Shown piece after piece: positions 27,190-35,603 of a stretch of 64,000 nucleotides of DNA (positions are counted from its first letter, which is position 1; each line of letters begins with the position of its first letter). Made by a program: the position numbers and the translations under genes. The stretch covers positions 124,001 to 188,000 of the forward strand of contig NZ_JBHLXC010000001.1 of NCBI RefSeq assembly GCF_042432495.1, written 5' to 3'. Under the pieces are notes generated by a model. That model saw only the letters and a program-made list of their open reading frames with translations. It was not told where the DNA came from and ran no database searches. Source of the DNA: Pseudochelatococcus lubricantis. GTDB taxonomy: Bacteria; Pseudomonadota; Alphaproteobacteria; Rhizobiales; Beijerinckiaceae.

Positions 27190-29253
27190 ATGAAATATAT
27201 GAGCGATATACCGGTAAATTGCCGAAACGCGGGAGATATTCAAAGTTACCTATCGAGTAACGAGGATAATAATCGCGTTTCCAGAGATAAACCATCCGGG
27301 CCGTTCGGACCATTCGGGCCGCTCGCACCGAAGAGATGGATACCTGAAGTAAAAGCAGCGGGCAGCCCGGCCCTGCTCAGTCCGGCGCTTCTTTCACAGC
27401 GCAAGGTGCGGGTCGTGGAACATGCGCATGTGCGTATCCGTGACGGCGTCACGGTTTTTCCGGTCGGCTTGGGAAAGCCGAGGCACGACAAGCGCCTTCC
27501 CTATTATTCGGAGCGTTACGTCGCATTCCCCGGTAATCTCAATACGCTGCTTCCTTTCGCGGGCGGATCGACAGAGGCAGACCTCATCACATGCCGGCAT
27601 CTGGCCGCGCGGTTCATCGCGGAGGCACGCACCGCCGCCAAGCTGTTGCCGCATCGGCTCTTCGGCAACAAGGAGCTTGTAGCGAAAAACGTCACGCGCG
27701 ATACGGAAGCGGAATTCGAGAGAATGACGCAGGAAGCGTCCGCGAAACATATCGTCAGCAATGACAGGTTCGGACATCATCTGGCGACGTTTTTCCGTGG
27801 CATGCAGTCCGGGGAGAAGAAGCATTTCCTCATCTGTTCCTGTAACCACGCCATGGCGTTCGAACTGCATCGCAAACCCGGCAACGCCGACGGTCATGAC
27901 GAGTACGTCGTGCGATTTTTCGACCCCAACAGGACGGATATCAAAATTCGCTGCCAGCTCGATGATCCGGGCGGTTTCGAGTGCAATCAATATGCGTTGC
28001 GCCATTTTCTTGGTGACAGATACTATAGGGAATATTTTGGCGTCGGTGAGCGGGAGTCGATCCTGTTCGATTGCACGGATGCAGTGCCGGCTCAATCCAG
28101 GGTGGTGACGCTTGAGACGGGGGAGAAGCACGACCTTTCCGAAATATTGCTCTATCATCTGTTGGTCTTTAGCGGCGATCATGCGGCTTTTGACGTTGTC
28201 CGGCAAAGAATGGAAGCCATTCCTGACGTCATGGAGCGCCGCCGCCTGCTGAAGGCCAGGGATGCAGACGGTGTTTCGGGGCTTCATATGGCCCTGCAAG
28301 ATAACCGGGCCGTGGCAATAGAGGCCTTCGCGACGCTGCTGAAGGCACTGGACCTTGGATCGGACGGGCGCGATGCCTTTCTTGGCCGCCTGCTGGAGGC
28401 CAGGGATCCAGCAGGCGTTCCGGGACTCTTTCTGGCGCTGCAGACTGACGGAGCGGCGGCGATCAAGGCCTATACAATGTTGCTGAAGGTGCTCGATCTC
28501 GGGCCGGAGGCACGCATTCCGGTTCTTGGTCGCCTGCTGGAGGCCAGGCGACCGGACGACGGTACCACGGGCCTCACCATGGCATTGCAAGGTAATCGCG
28601 TTGCCGGTATCGAGGCCTACGGGAGGTTGCTGGAGCAACTCAACCTCACGGGAGACGAACGCGCGGCTCTTCTTCCCGGTCTGCTGGAGACCAGGGATGC
28701 GGACGGTGCTCCCTGGCTGTTCACGGCACTAGAAAGTAATGAGGCTGCCGGTGTCGAGGCATACGGGGCGTTGCTGAAGGCGCTCGCCCTTACGCCGGAG
28801 GAGCGGGCGGCTTTTCTTTGCGGCCTGCTGGAGGCCAGAGATGCACAGCGTGTGCCGGGCCTTTTCATAGGATTGCAGGAGAATCGGGCGGCCGCGATCG
28901 AGGCATACGGGGAGTTGCTGAAGGGGCTCGCCCTTACGCCGGAGGAGCGGACGGCTTTTCTTCGCGATGTGCTGGAAGCCAGAGATGCAGACGAGATCCC
29001 GGGCCTCTTCATGGCGGTGGCCCATAGTTGCGCCGCCGCAATCGAGGCCTATGGGAAACTGCTGAACCTGCTTTCCCCCGACCAGGCTGGCGCAATGCTG
29101 GGGACGCTGGGAAAAGGGCGCTTGCGCTCCATGGCCCTGGATCTGGCGAACAGCAACACGAAAGAGGCCTATTACGAGCTGGAGAATCAACTCACGATTC
29201 AAGCCAAGCTACTTTCCGACCAGATTGAATCAGCTGAACAGAATGCGCTCTAA
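27190..29253 (+). CDS. ShET2/EspL-like cysteine-protease effector candidate with ankyrin-like repeats (paralogue 1)
   Basis: A 687-residue protein with no signal peptide and a polar, Ser/Asn/Pro-rich start, as in type III secreted proteins. Residues about 75-330 resemble the ShET2 enterotoxin N-terminal region and EspL. A candidate papain-like triad is visible: Cys135 in TCRHLAARF, His220 in NHAMAFEL and Asp245 in RFFDPNRT. EspL has the same Cys-His-Asp order with nearly the same Cys-His spacing, as I recall it. From about 350 there are six 48-residue repeats of the form LLEARDxxGVPGLFxALQxNxAAAIEAYGxLL, reminiscent of ankyrin repeats. The start could instead be the ATG at 27199. Flanks are AT-rich, and no secretion apparatus or regulator is adjacent, suggesting acquisition by transfer. 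Function as a translocated host-targeted protease is inferred. Confidence 0.7.
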   Translation: MKYMSDIPVNCRNAGDIQSYLSSNEDNNRVSRDKPSGPFGPFGPLAPKRWIPEVKAAGSPALLSPALLSQRKVRVVEHAHVRIRDGVTVFPVGLGKPRHDKRLPYYSERYVAFPGNLNTLLPFAGGSTEADLITCRHLAARFIAEARTAAKLLPHRLFGNKELVAKNVTRDTEAEFERMTQEASAKHIVSNDRFGHHLATFFRGMQSGEKKHFLICSCNHAMAFELHRKPGNADGHDEYVVRFFDPNRTDIKIRCQLDDPGGFECNQYALRHFLGDRYYREYFGVGERESILFDCTDAVPAQSRVVTLETGEKHDLSEILLYHLLVFSGDHAAFDVVRQRMEAIPDVMERRRLLKARDADGVSGLHMALQDNRAVAIEAFATLLKALDLGSDGRDAFLGRLLEARDPAGVPGLFLALQTDGAAAIKAYTMLLKVLDLGPEARIPVLGRLLEARRPDDGTTGLTMALQGNRVAGIEAYGRLLEQLNLTGDERAALLPGLLETRDADGAPWLFTALESNEAAGVEAYGALLKALALTPEERAAFLCGLLEARDAQRVPGLFIGLQENRAAAIEAYGELLKGLALTPEERTAFLRDVLEARDADEIPGLFMAVAHSCAAAIEAYGKLLNLLSPDQAGAMLGTLGKGRLRSMALDLANSNTKEAYYELENQLTIQAKLLSDQIESAEQNAL

Positions 29254-29416
29254 CTTTATATTTTACTGAAACTCTCATTCAACTCGATGCACCGGTTTGC
29301 ATGAAAAACAATCTAAACCAGTGTTAAGTTCTTCGGGAAGGCAACAATTGTCTGTCTCTTCGTATTTTATGCAGTTCCGGATTTAAAAACGATGTCAATT
29401 TTTACTGAGGAATAAA

Positions 29417-32278
29417 ATGAGAAAAGCAATTTCGAAATCGTGTTATTTTGGGAAGGCTGAAGATAACCACTTGCGCAACGAAAGTGATGATAAGCTTCGC
29501 AAGCATGCATCGTTTGAACGCCTCTGGCAGAGCGCCCGGACACCCGATGCGGAAGCGGTGCGCAATGCCGCTGCAGACAATCCGATACTTCTCCCACAGC
29601 GCACAGTGCGGGTGGTCGAACACGCGCATGTGCGCCTTCTTGACGGTGCCAGACTTTTCCCCGCCGGTGGAGGGCAACCGGCGCATGACAAGAGCGTTCC
29701 CTGTTATTCGGAGCGTTACGTCGCGACCGCCGGTAATTTTAACGGACAGGCCTATTTTAATGGCGGATCGAAGATGGCAGACTTGATCGCATGCCGTCAT
29801 CTGGCTGTGCGCCTCATCGCGGAAGCGCGCGCAACCGCCAAGCTGCTGCCGCATCGGCTCTTTGGCAGCAAGGAACTTGTAGCGGAAAACGTCACGCGCG
29901 ATACGGAAGCGGAATTCGAAAGAATGACGCAGGAAGCGTCTGCGAAACATATCGTCAGCAATGACAGGTTCGGACATCACCTGGCGACATTTTTCCGTGA
30001 CATGCAGTCCGGGGAGAAGAAGCAATTCCTCATCTGTTCCGGCAACCACGCCATGGCCTTCGAGCTGCACAGGAAGCCGGGCAAGTCGGGCGGTCATGAC
30101 GAGCACGTCGTGCGCTTTTTCGACCCCAACAGGACGGATGTCAAAATTCGCTGCCAGTTGGCCGATCCGGCCGGTTTCGAAAGCGATCAATATACGCTGC
30201 GTCATTTTATCGGCAGCGACGACTACGATCTTTACTTCGGCGCACGCGAGAAGGAGTCGATCCTGTTCGATTGCACGGACGCTGATCCGGCGCAGTCCAG
30301 GTTTGCAACGCTTGAAACGGCGTCGGAGCGCGGCGTTTCCGAAATACTGCTTCACCATCTGCTGAGTTCCGGGGGCGATCGGGCGGCTTTTGATGCTGTC
30401 CGGCAGAAAATAGCGGCGATTCCGGATGAGGCGGAGCGTCGCACTCTGCTGGAGGCCAGGAGTGCAGGCGGTGTGCCGGCGCTCTATATGCTGCTGCAGA
30501 ATAACCTCGCTGCTTCGATCAAGGCCTATGGGGAGATGCTGAGCACGTTTGCCGGTGAGCCGGAAAAGCGCGCTGATTTTCTTCCCGGTTTGCTGAAAGC
30601 CAAGCGTGCAAACGGTTTGCCGGGCCTCCATATGGCGTTGCAGAATAATTGCGCTGCCGGGATCGGGGCGTTCACGGTGTTACTGGAGGGGCTCGACCTT
30701 ACAGGGGAGGAACGTGCGTCTCTTCTTCCTGAGTTGTTGAAGGCCAGGGATGCACGCGGCATCCCGGGACTGTTTATGGCCTTGCACAATAATAGAGCTG
30801 CCGTGATCGAGGCTTACGGGGGGTTGCTGGAGAGACTCGCCCTCACGCCGGGGGAGCGGGCAGAATTTCTGCATGCCCTGCTGGATGCCAGGAGTGCAGA
30901 CGGTTTGCCGGGCCTCCATGTGGCGTTGCAGAATAATAGCGCTGCCGCGATCGAGGCTTACGGGGGGTTGCTGGAGAGACTCGCCCTCACGCCGGGGGAG
31001 CGGGCAGAATTTCTGCATGCCCTGCTGGATGCCAGGAGTGCAGACGGTTTGCCGGGCCTCCATGTGGCGTTGCAGAATAATAGCGCTGCCGCGATCGAGG
31101 CATTCGCGGGGTTGCTGGCGCGGCTCGCCCTCACGGCAGAGGAGCGCGCATCACTTCTCCCGGGTCTGCTGGAGGCCAAAGATGCAGACGGTGCTCCGGG
31201 GCTGCTCATAGCGTTGCAAAATAATCAAGCTGCCGCGATCGAGGCCTATGGGGCACTGCTGAATGGGCTTGGCCTGACGCGGGAAGAGCGTGCGTCTCTT
31301 CTTTCCCGCCTGTTGGAGGCCAAGGATGCAGACGGTGTCCCCGGACTGTTCACGGCGCTACAAAATAATGGAGCTGCCGGAATCGAGGCGTACGGGGCGT
31401 TGCTGAAGGAGCTCGACCTCACAGGGGAGGAGCGCGCGTCTCTTCTTTTCGGCTTGTTGGAAGCGAGGCGCGCAGACGGTGTGCCGGCTCTCTATATGGC
31501 GCTGCAGAATAATAGCGCTGCCGCGATTGAGGCTTACGGTGAATTGCTGGCGGGGCTCGCCCTCACGGGAGAGGAGCATGCATCTCTTCTTTCCGGCCTG
31601 CTGGAGGCCAGAGACGCAGAGGGTGTCCCGGGGCTGTTCGTGGCCTTGGTGAGTAATTGCGCTGCCGCGATTGAGGCTTACGGTGAATTGCTGGAGAGGA
31701 GGCTCAACCTTTCGGCGGAGAGGCGCGCGTCACTTCTCCCCGGTCTGCTAGCGGCCAAAGATGTAAACGTTGTTCCGGGGCTGTCCAGGGCGCTGCAAGA
31801 TAATCAAGCTGCCGCGATTGAGGCCTATGGGGCACTGCTGGGAAGGCTTCGCCTCACGCCGGAGGAGCGCGTGTCGCTTCTCCCCGGTCTGCTGGCGGCC
31901 AGGGATGCAAACGTTGTTCCGGGGCTGTTCATGGCGCTGCAAAATAATCAAGCTGCCGCGATAGAGGCCTATGGAGCACTGCTGAAAGGGCTCAGTCTGA
32001 CGCGGGAAGAGCGTGCCGCTTTTCTCGGTAGCCTACTGGAAGCCAGGCGCGCAGACGGTGTCCCGGGGCTATTCCTGGCGCTGAAAAATAATGGAGCCGC
32101 CGCGATCGAGGCATATTCAAAGATGCTGAACATGCTGTCTGCCGACCAGTCTCGCGAGATGCTGGACATGCTGCAGGAAGGACACCTGCGTTTCGGGTTA
32201 TTGAGAAAGGCGGACGGCGATACGATATACGCCTATCGCGACATGGAGGCGCAGCTTCGGTCTCAGGCCGAAGCATGA
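29417..32278 (+). CDS. ShET2/EspL-like cysteine-protease effector candidate with ankyrin-like repeats (paralogue 2)
   Basis: A 953-residue paralogue of the preceding protein. The N-terminal region (about 60-325) is closely similar, including long identical stretches around RDTEAEFERMTQEASAKHIV. It keeps the putative triad at Cys126, His211 and Asp236 with identical spacings (85 and 25 residues). The C-terminal part holds about twelve 48-residue repeats, of which two are identical at DNA level (30811-31098). A GAGG ribosome-binding site precedes the ATG in an AT-rich 163-bp gap, so it may have its own promoter. The two genes arose by duplication and then changed in repeat number. A role as a secreted effector is inferred; a phage or toxin origin is not excluded. 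Confidence 0.7.
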   Translation: MRKAISKSCYFGKAEDNHLRNESDDKLRKHASFERLWQSARTPDAEAVRNAAADNPILLPQRTVRVVEHAHVRLLDGARLFPAGGGQPAHDKSVPCYSERYVATAGNFNGQAYFNGGSKMADLIACRHLAVRLIAEARATAKLLPHRLFGSKELVAENVTRDTEAEFERMTQEASAKHIVSNDRFGHHLATFFRDMQSGEKKQFLICSGNHAMAFELHRKPGKSGGHDEHVVRFFDPNRTDVKIRCQLADPAGFESDQYTLRHFIGSDDYDLYFGAREKESILFDCTDADPAQSRFATLETASERGVSEILLHHLLSSGGDRAAFDAVRQKIAAIPDEAERRTLLEARSAGGVPALYMLLQNNLAASIKAYGEMLSTFAGEPEKRADFLPGLLKAKRANGLPGLHMALQNNCAAGIGAFTVLLEGLDLTGEERASLLPELLKARDARGIPGLFMALHNNRAAVIEAYGGLLERLALTPGERAEFLHALLDARSADGLPGLHVALQNNSAAAIEAYGGLLERLALTPGERAEFLHALLDARSADGLPGLHVALQNNSAAAIEAFAGLLARLALTAEERASLLPGLLEAKDADGAPGLLIALQNNQAAAIEAYGALLNGLGLTREERASLLSRLLEAKDADGVPGLFTALQNNGAAGIEAYGALLKELDLTGEERASLLFGLLEARRADGVPALYMALQNNSAAAIEAYGELLAGLALTGEEHASLLSGLLEARDAEGVPGLFVALVSNCAAAIEAYGELLERRLNLSAERRASLLPGLLAAKDVNVVPGLSRALQDNQAAAIEAYGALLGRLRLTPEERVSLLPGLLAARDANVVPGLFMALQNNQAAAIEAYGALLKGLSLTREERAAFLGSLLEARRADGVPGLFLALKNNGAAAIEAYSKMLNMLSADQSREMLDMLQEGHLRFGLLRKADGDTIYAYRDMEAQLRSQAEA
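30811..31098 (+). repeat. Perfect 144-bp tandem duplication inside paralogue 2
   Basis: The units 30811-30954 and 30955-31098 appear identical base for base by eye and encode one 48-residue repeat each. Surrounding repeats are diverged, so this is a recent in-frame duplication within the array. Confidence 0.9.
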
Positions 32279-32304
32279 TCCGATTTCTGTAAATCGGATC
32301 ATGC
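32273..32304. terminator. Perfect palindrome overlapping the stop of paralogue 2
   Basis: A 14-bp perfect stem (GCATGATCCGATTT / AAATCGGATCATGC) with loop CTGT includes the TGA stop codon. It sits between the plus-strand effector gene and the minus-strand catabolic operon and could terminate both. It may also be a short dispersed palindrome. Confidence 0.6.
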
Positions 32305-32335
32305 TCTGCAAGTGCTTGATCTCGGCCGAAGTCTT

Positions 32336-33124
32336 TTACGCTACCTCTTTCGGCACCAGCGCCAGTACACGCAACGGGCTTCCGGAGCCGCGCTGCACTT
32401 TCAGCGGCGCGGCGACGAGTACGCTGCCGCGCACGGGCAGTCGGTCGAGGTTGGTCAGGCATTGCAGGCCGTACTTGCCGTTGCCATGCAGGAAGTGGTG
32501 GGCGGGGTAGGGCGGATCGAGATGGCCGCCCTGGCCGGCGTCCGTGCCGATGGTCTCCGTGCCGAAGCCCAGAATGTCGCGCTCGATGACGAGCCACTGC
32601 ATGGCGGCCGCGTCGGGGCCGGGTGTATGCGCGCCGTCGTCGCCGAGGTTGGCATAGGCGCGCCAGTCCTTTTTCGACCAGTCCGTGCGCATCAGCACCC
32701 ACGCGCCGGCGGGGATGCGCCCGTACGCCGTCTCCCACCGTTCGAGAAACGGGACCGTGAGCAGAAAATCGGCATCGGCCGCCGCCTCGCGCGTGCAGTC
32801 GATGACGATGGCCGGCGCGATCATGTGGCGCGTCGGCAGGGTATCGACGCTGTTGTTCGGCAGGTCACGGCCTGTATACCAATGCACCGGCGCATCGAAA
32901 TGGGTGCCGGTGTGCTCGCCGAAGCTCAGGTTGTTCCAGTACCACGCGGGACCCGCGGCATCGTAGCGGGAGATTTCCTCGATGCGCACAGGGGCGGACT
33001 GGCCGATTTCCGGCGGCATGACGATGACGGGGAAATCGGGTGAAAGGGTGAAGGTCAGATCGACGACATCGATTTCGCCGGAGGCGATTGCTTCCGCAAA
33101 GCCCGACAGGTCACAGGTTGGCAT
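32336..33124 (-). CDS. Cyclase-family metallohydrolase, probable isatin hydrolase
   Basis: A 262-residue protein of the kynurenine-formamidase/cyclase family (PF04199). The metal-binding signature HTGTHFDAPVH is at about residues 71-81, and a late DxGQGGHLDPPYPAHH segment holds further His residues. Known members are kynurenine formamidase and Mn-dependent isatin hydrolase, which opens isatin to isatinate. It is the last gene of an operon with an aldolase-like thiolase and a DUF35-SDR fusion, in an island with 2-aminobenzoyl-CoA genes. Isatin is therefore the best-fitting substrate, with N-formylkynurenine second. Substrate assignment is inference; family assignment is firm. Confidence 0.85.
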   Translation of the reverse strand: MPTCDLSGFAEAIASGEIDVVDLTFTLSPDFPVIVMPPEIGQSAPVRIEEISRYDAAGPAWYWNNLSFGEHTGTHFDAPVHWYTGRDLPNNSVDTLPTRHMIAPAIVIDCTREAAADADFLLTVPFLERWETAYGRIPAGAWVLMRTDWSKKDWRAYANLGDDGAHTPGPDAAAMQWLVIERDILGFGTETIGTDAGQGGHLDPPYPAHHFLHGNGKYGLQCLTNLDRLPVRGSVLVAAPLKVQRGSGSPLRVLALVPKEVA

Positions 33125-33148
33125 GCATTTCCTCCGGCGTTTCTGGCC

Positions 33149-34390
33149 TCAACCGGCAAGTTCCCGCTCCAGCGCCTTGGGATCGGCGATGAAGCGCGCG
33201 TGAATATCCTGCGCGACGTCGCCGACGAAGACGTCTTCCAGCCCGCGCTGCAGGGCATCGACGACGGCGCGCGCCAGCGCGGCGGGGGCGACCTTCGGCG
33301 GTGGCTCGGTCTGGAACCACTCAATGTCGAGCGGGCCCGTGAATACGTTGACGACCTTGAGGCCCCCCGGTCGGAAGGAGGCACGCAGCGACTGGCCGAG
33401 CGACAGGCACGCGGCCTGTGAGGCCGACCAGGCGCCGTAGGCCGGCAGGTTCGCGAGCGCATACACGGACAGGATGTTTACCCACGCGGCCGCGCTGTTG
33501 ACGCCATCTGCGCCGCGCGCGCGCATGACGGGGCCGAATGCCTGCGCGAGCCGCGCCAGCCCGAGGTAGCCGGTTTCCAGCTCCTCCCGTACGACGTTGA
33601 GGCCATCGCGGTCCAGCACGCCGCCGGGGCGGATGTGGGCGGCGGTGTTGACGAGGATGTCGACCTTGGCGCCGATGTCTGCGGCGAGATCGCGCACCGA
33701 TCTGTCGTCGCGCACGTCGAGCGGCACGATGCTCACGCCTTCAAGAGCCCGCAACTCCGCCTCACCCGCAAACGGTTTCCACTGTTCCGGCACGCCCGCG
33801 AACACCGTGCCGGCGCCGGCCGCCTTCAGGGCCTTGACGGCGGCAAGGCCGACGGGGCCGCGCGCATCCGTCACCAGCACACGGCGGAACTTGGGATCGG
33901 CGGTCAATTCGCGCCATTGCCGGTCGTCGGCCATGTTCGGAGTCCTCGTCGCGGGATGGGCGAAGGCGACCGCCTGTCCACTGCGGTCGAGCTGCAGGGA
34001 CAGCGTCACGCGCGCGCCCAGCGTGCAGTCGGCGTGCAGATGCGCGATCACCGCCGGTCCGCAGTCGAGCGTGACGATGCCGGCGCGCCACGGCGCGCGC
34101 TCGCGGAAATAGACCTCGCTCGGCACCCTGATCGTGGTTTCGCTCGCCAGAATGCCGCCGGCCGGCGCGTCCGCGAGCTTCACATTGAACGACAAACACG
34201 CCGGGCACGCTTCCCGGGGCGGGTAGTGGAACGTGCCGCACTCCCCGCATCGCGGCAGCATGAAGCGCCCTTCCGCCGCCGGGCGGATGAGGCCGTGCGC
34301 CTTGCGGCTGCGCTCGGCCGGGGGCAGGGTGGGCTGGCGCGTGCGCTTGAGGGGATCTTTCCGGCGGGGGGGTGCGATGGGGTCGGTCAT
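33149..34390 (-). CDS. Fusion of DUF35 zinc-ribbon/OB-fold protein with a short-chain dehydrogenase
   Basis: A 413-residue two-domain protein. Residues 40-150 are a DUF35 acyl-CoA-binding module, with rubredoxin-like zinc ribbon CGECGTFHYPPREACPAC and an OB-fold. Residues about 165-412 are an SDR-like Rossmann domain starting RRVLVTDARGPVGLAAV. It has an AAHIRPGG segment in place of NNAG and YGAWSASQAA in place of Y-x3-K, so the catalytic Lys appears to be missing. DUF35 proteins work as obligate partners of thiolase-like enzymes (ChsH2 with Ltp2, BbsA with BbsB). The ATG overlaps the stop codon of the thiolase-like gene, as such pairs usually do. The fusion suggests a structural rather than redox SDR domain. 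Confidence 0.85.
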   Translation of the reverse strand: MTDPIAPPRRKDPLKRTRQPTLPPAERSRKAHGLIRPAAEGRFMLPRCGECGTFHYPPREACPACLSFNVKLADAPAGGILASETTIRVPSEVYFRERAPWRAGIVTLDCGPAVIAHLHADCTLGARVTLSLQLDRSGQAVAFAHPATRTPNMADDRQWRELTADPKFRRVLVTDARGPVGLAAVKALKAAGAGTVFAGVPEQWKPFAGEAELRALEGVSIVPLDVRDDRSVRDLAADIGAKVDILVNTAAHIRPGGVLDRDGLNVVREELETGYLGLARLAQAFGPVMRARGADGVNSAAAWVNILSVYALANLPAYGAWSASQAACLSLGQSLRASFRPGGLKVVNVFTGPLDIEWFQTEPPPKVAPAALARAVVDALQRGLEDVFVGDVAQDIHARFIADPKALERELAG

Positions 34391-35583
34391 GCGTTGTCTC
34401 CGCCCAGAATGGCCGCGCCGGAGGAAAGGCCGCGATCATAATTGATCATGCCGAAGCCGGACGCAAGGCTGAGGCGTGCGCCTGCGACCTGGGTCGGTCC
34501 GGCCGCGCCGCGAACCTGCCGCATCGCCTCGACGATGCCGAGATGCCCGCCGGCAGCTCCCGCCTGCCCGACGGAAAGCTGGCCGCCGGAGGTGTTTTGC
34601 GGAAAGCTGCCGTCGATGGTGAAGTCGTGCTGGCGCACGAAGTCCGGCCCTTCGCCCTTGCCGCAGAAGCCGAGATCCTCGAACTGCATCATGACGATGA
34701 CGGGATAGTCGTCGTAGGTCTGGACGACATCGAGGTCGTCCGGCCTGATGCCGGCCATGGCATAGAGTTCGCCGATATCCTTTGCCCAGCCGCCGCGTAC
34801 CTGTATCGGGTCATCGGAAAAGGCATTGTGGCGCTCGATCGTCGCGAGGAGGCGCGCGCCCGCGAGGCCGAGCTGCGTCGCGGTTTCCCGCCGCATCACC
34901 AGAAAGGCCTCGGCGCCTGCGCAGGGCATCACGCAATCATACAGATGGATGGGATCGCTGATCGGACGCGCGTTGATGTAGTCGTCGAGAGAGAGCGGCG
35001 TCTTCATCAGTGCGTTGGGATTACGCAAGGCATTGCTGCGTTGGCTGACGGCGATTTTGCCGAAGTCCTCGCGCGTCGCGCCGAACTTTTCCATGTAATG
35101 ACGGGCGATCAGGGCGAAACTGGCGTTCGCGCCGCCGGAGCCGTAGGGGTAGACACCGTCCTGCGCGAAGCGCGAGAAGGTGGAGAGCGTGCGCCGGAAG
35201 CTGTCCGGGTGGTTGGTGTCGGCGGCGACGCAGGCGACGATGTCGGCATCGCGCGCCTGCACCGCGCGCGCGGCCCGCCGCAGAGAGATGATGCCGCTGA
35301 CCCCGCCCATCGCCACATGGTCGAGCCAGCGCACGCACAGGCCGAAGTGCTGGGTGATGCCGATGGCGGTATCCGGCCCCACCGTGAAGCTCGCGAGGCA
35401 CAGGCCGTCGATGGCGCCGGGCGCGATGCCGGCCTCCCGTGTGAGTGCCTGCAGGGCGCGGCCGATCCACCAATGGGCGCCTTCGATGGAGTAGCGCACG
35501 TAAGGAACGGTGACGGGCGCGACCAGCACCACGTCATCGTAAGGTGTGCGGGTGGCCTGCGGTTCTGGGCGGGTCACGGACAT
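34387..35583 (-). CDS. Thiolase-like protein (SCP-x/Ltp2 type), probable acyl-CoA retro-aldolase
   Basis: A 398-residue thiolase-fold protein of the lipid-transfer/SCP-x branch. The nucleophilic Cys of thiolases (CxSG) is replaced by Gly in MGGVSG (about residue 94). The GHP His is replaced in LSVGQAGAAGG (Gln near 340), and the C-terminal catalytic Cys is replaced in SLASGFG. A Tyr-rich TYDDYPV segment (about 290) is retained. Loss of these residues is the hallmark of Ltp2-type aldolases, which cleave tertiary beta-hydroxyacyl-CoA into a ketone and a shorter acyl-CoA with a DUF35 partner. The partner gene follows in overlap. In this island (3-hydroxy-2-oxindol-3-yl)acetyl-CoA would fit. A start 15 bases upstream is possible. 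Confidence 0.8.
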   Translation of the reverse strand: MSVTRPEPQATRTPYDDVVLVAPVTVPYVRYSIEGAHWWIGRALQALTREAGIAPGAIDGLCLASFTVGPDTAIGITQHFGLCVRWLDHVAMGGVSGIISLRRAARAVQARDADIVACVAADTNHPDSFRRTLSTFSRFAQDGVYPYGSGGANASFALIARHYMEKFGATREDFGKIAVSQRSNALRNPNALMKTPLSLDDYINARPISDPIHLYDCVMPCAGAEAFLVMRRETATQLGLAGARLLATIERHNAFSDDPIQVRGGWAKDIGELYAMAGIRPDDLDVVQTYDDYPVIVMMQFEDLGFCGKGEGPDFVRQHDFTIDGSFPQNTSGGQLSVGQAGAAGGHLGIVEAMRQVRGAAGPTQVAGARLSLASGFGMINYDRGLSSGAAILGGDNA

Positions 35584-35603
35584 GTCCTTCAAACGCAAGT
35601 TCG

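Noticed and set aside
28230..32200. CRISPR or intergenic satellite
   Set aside because: The 144-base period is in frame and encodes the 48-residue protein repeat.
27190..32278. Local type III secretion genes or tts/hrp boxes near the effector-like genes
   Set aside because: I looked for neighbouring apparatus or chaperone genes and for obvious promoter boxes and found none, so secretion by type III remains only an inference.
34387..35583. Ordinary acetyl-CoA acyltransferase (thiolase)
   Set aside because: Catalytic Cys and His positions are substituted, so simple thiolysis is unlikely.
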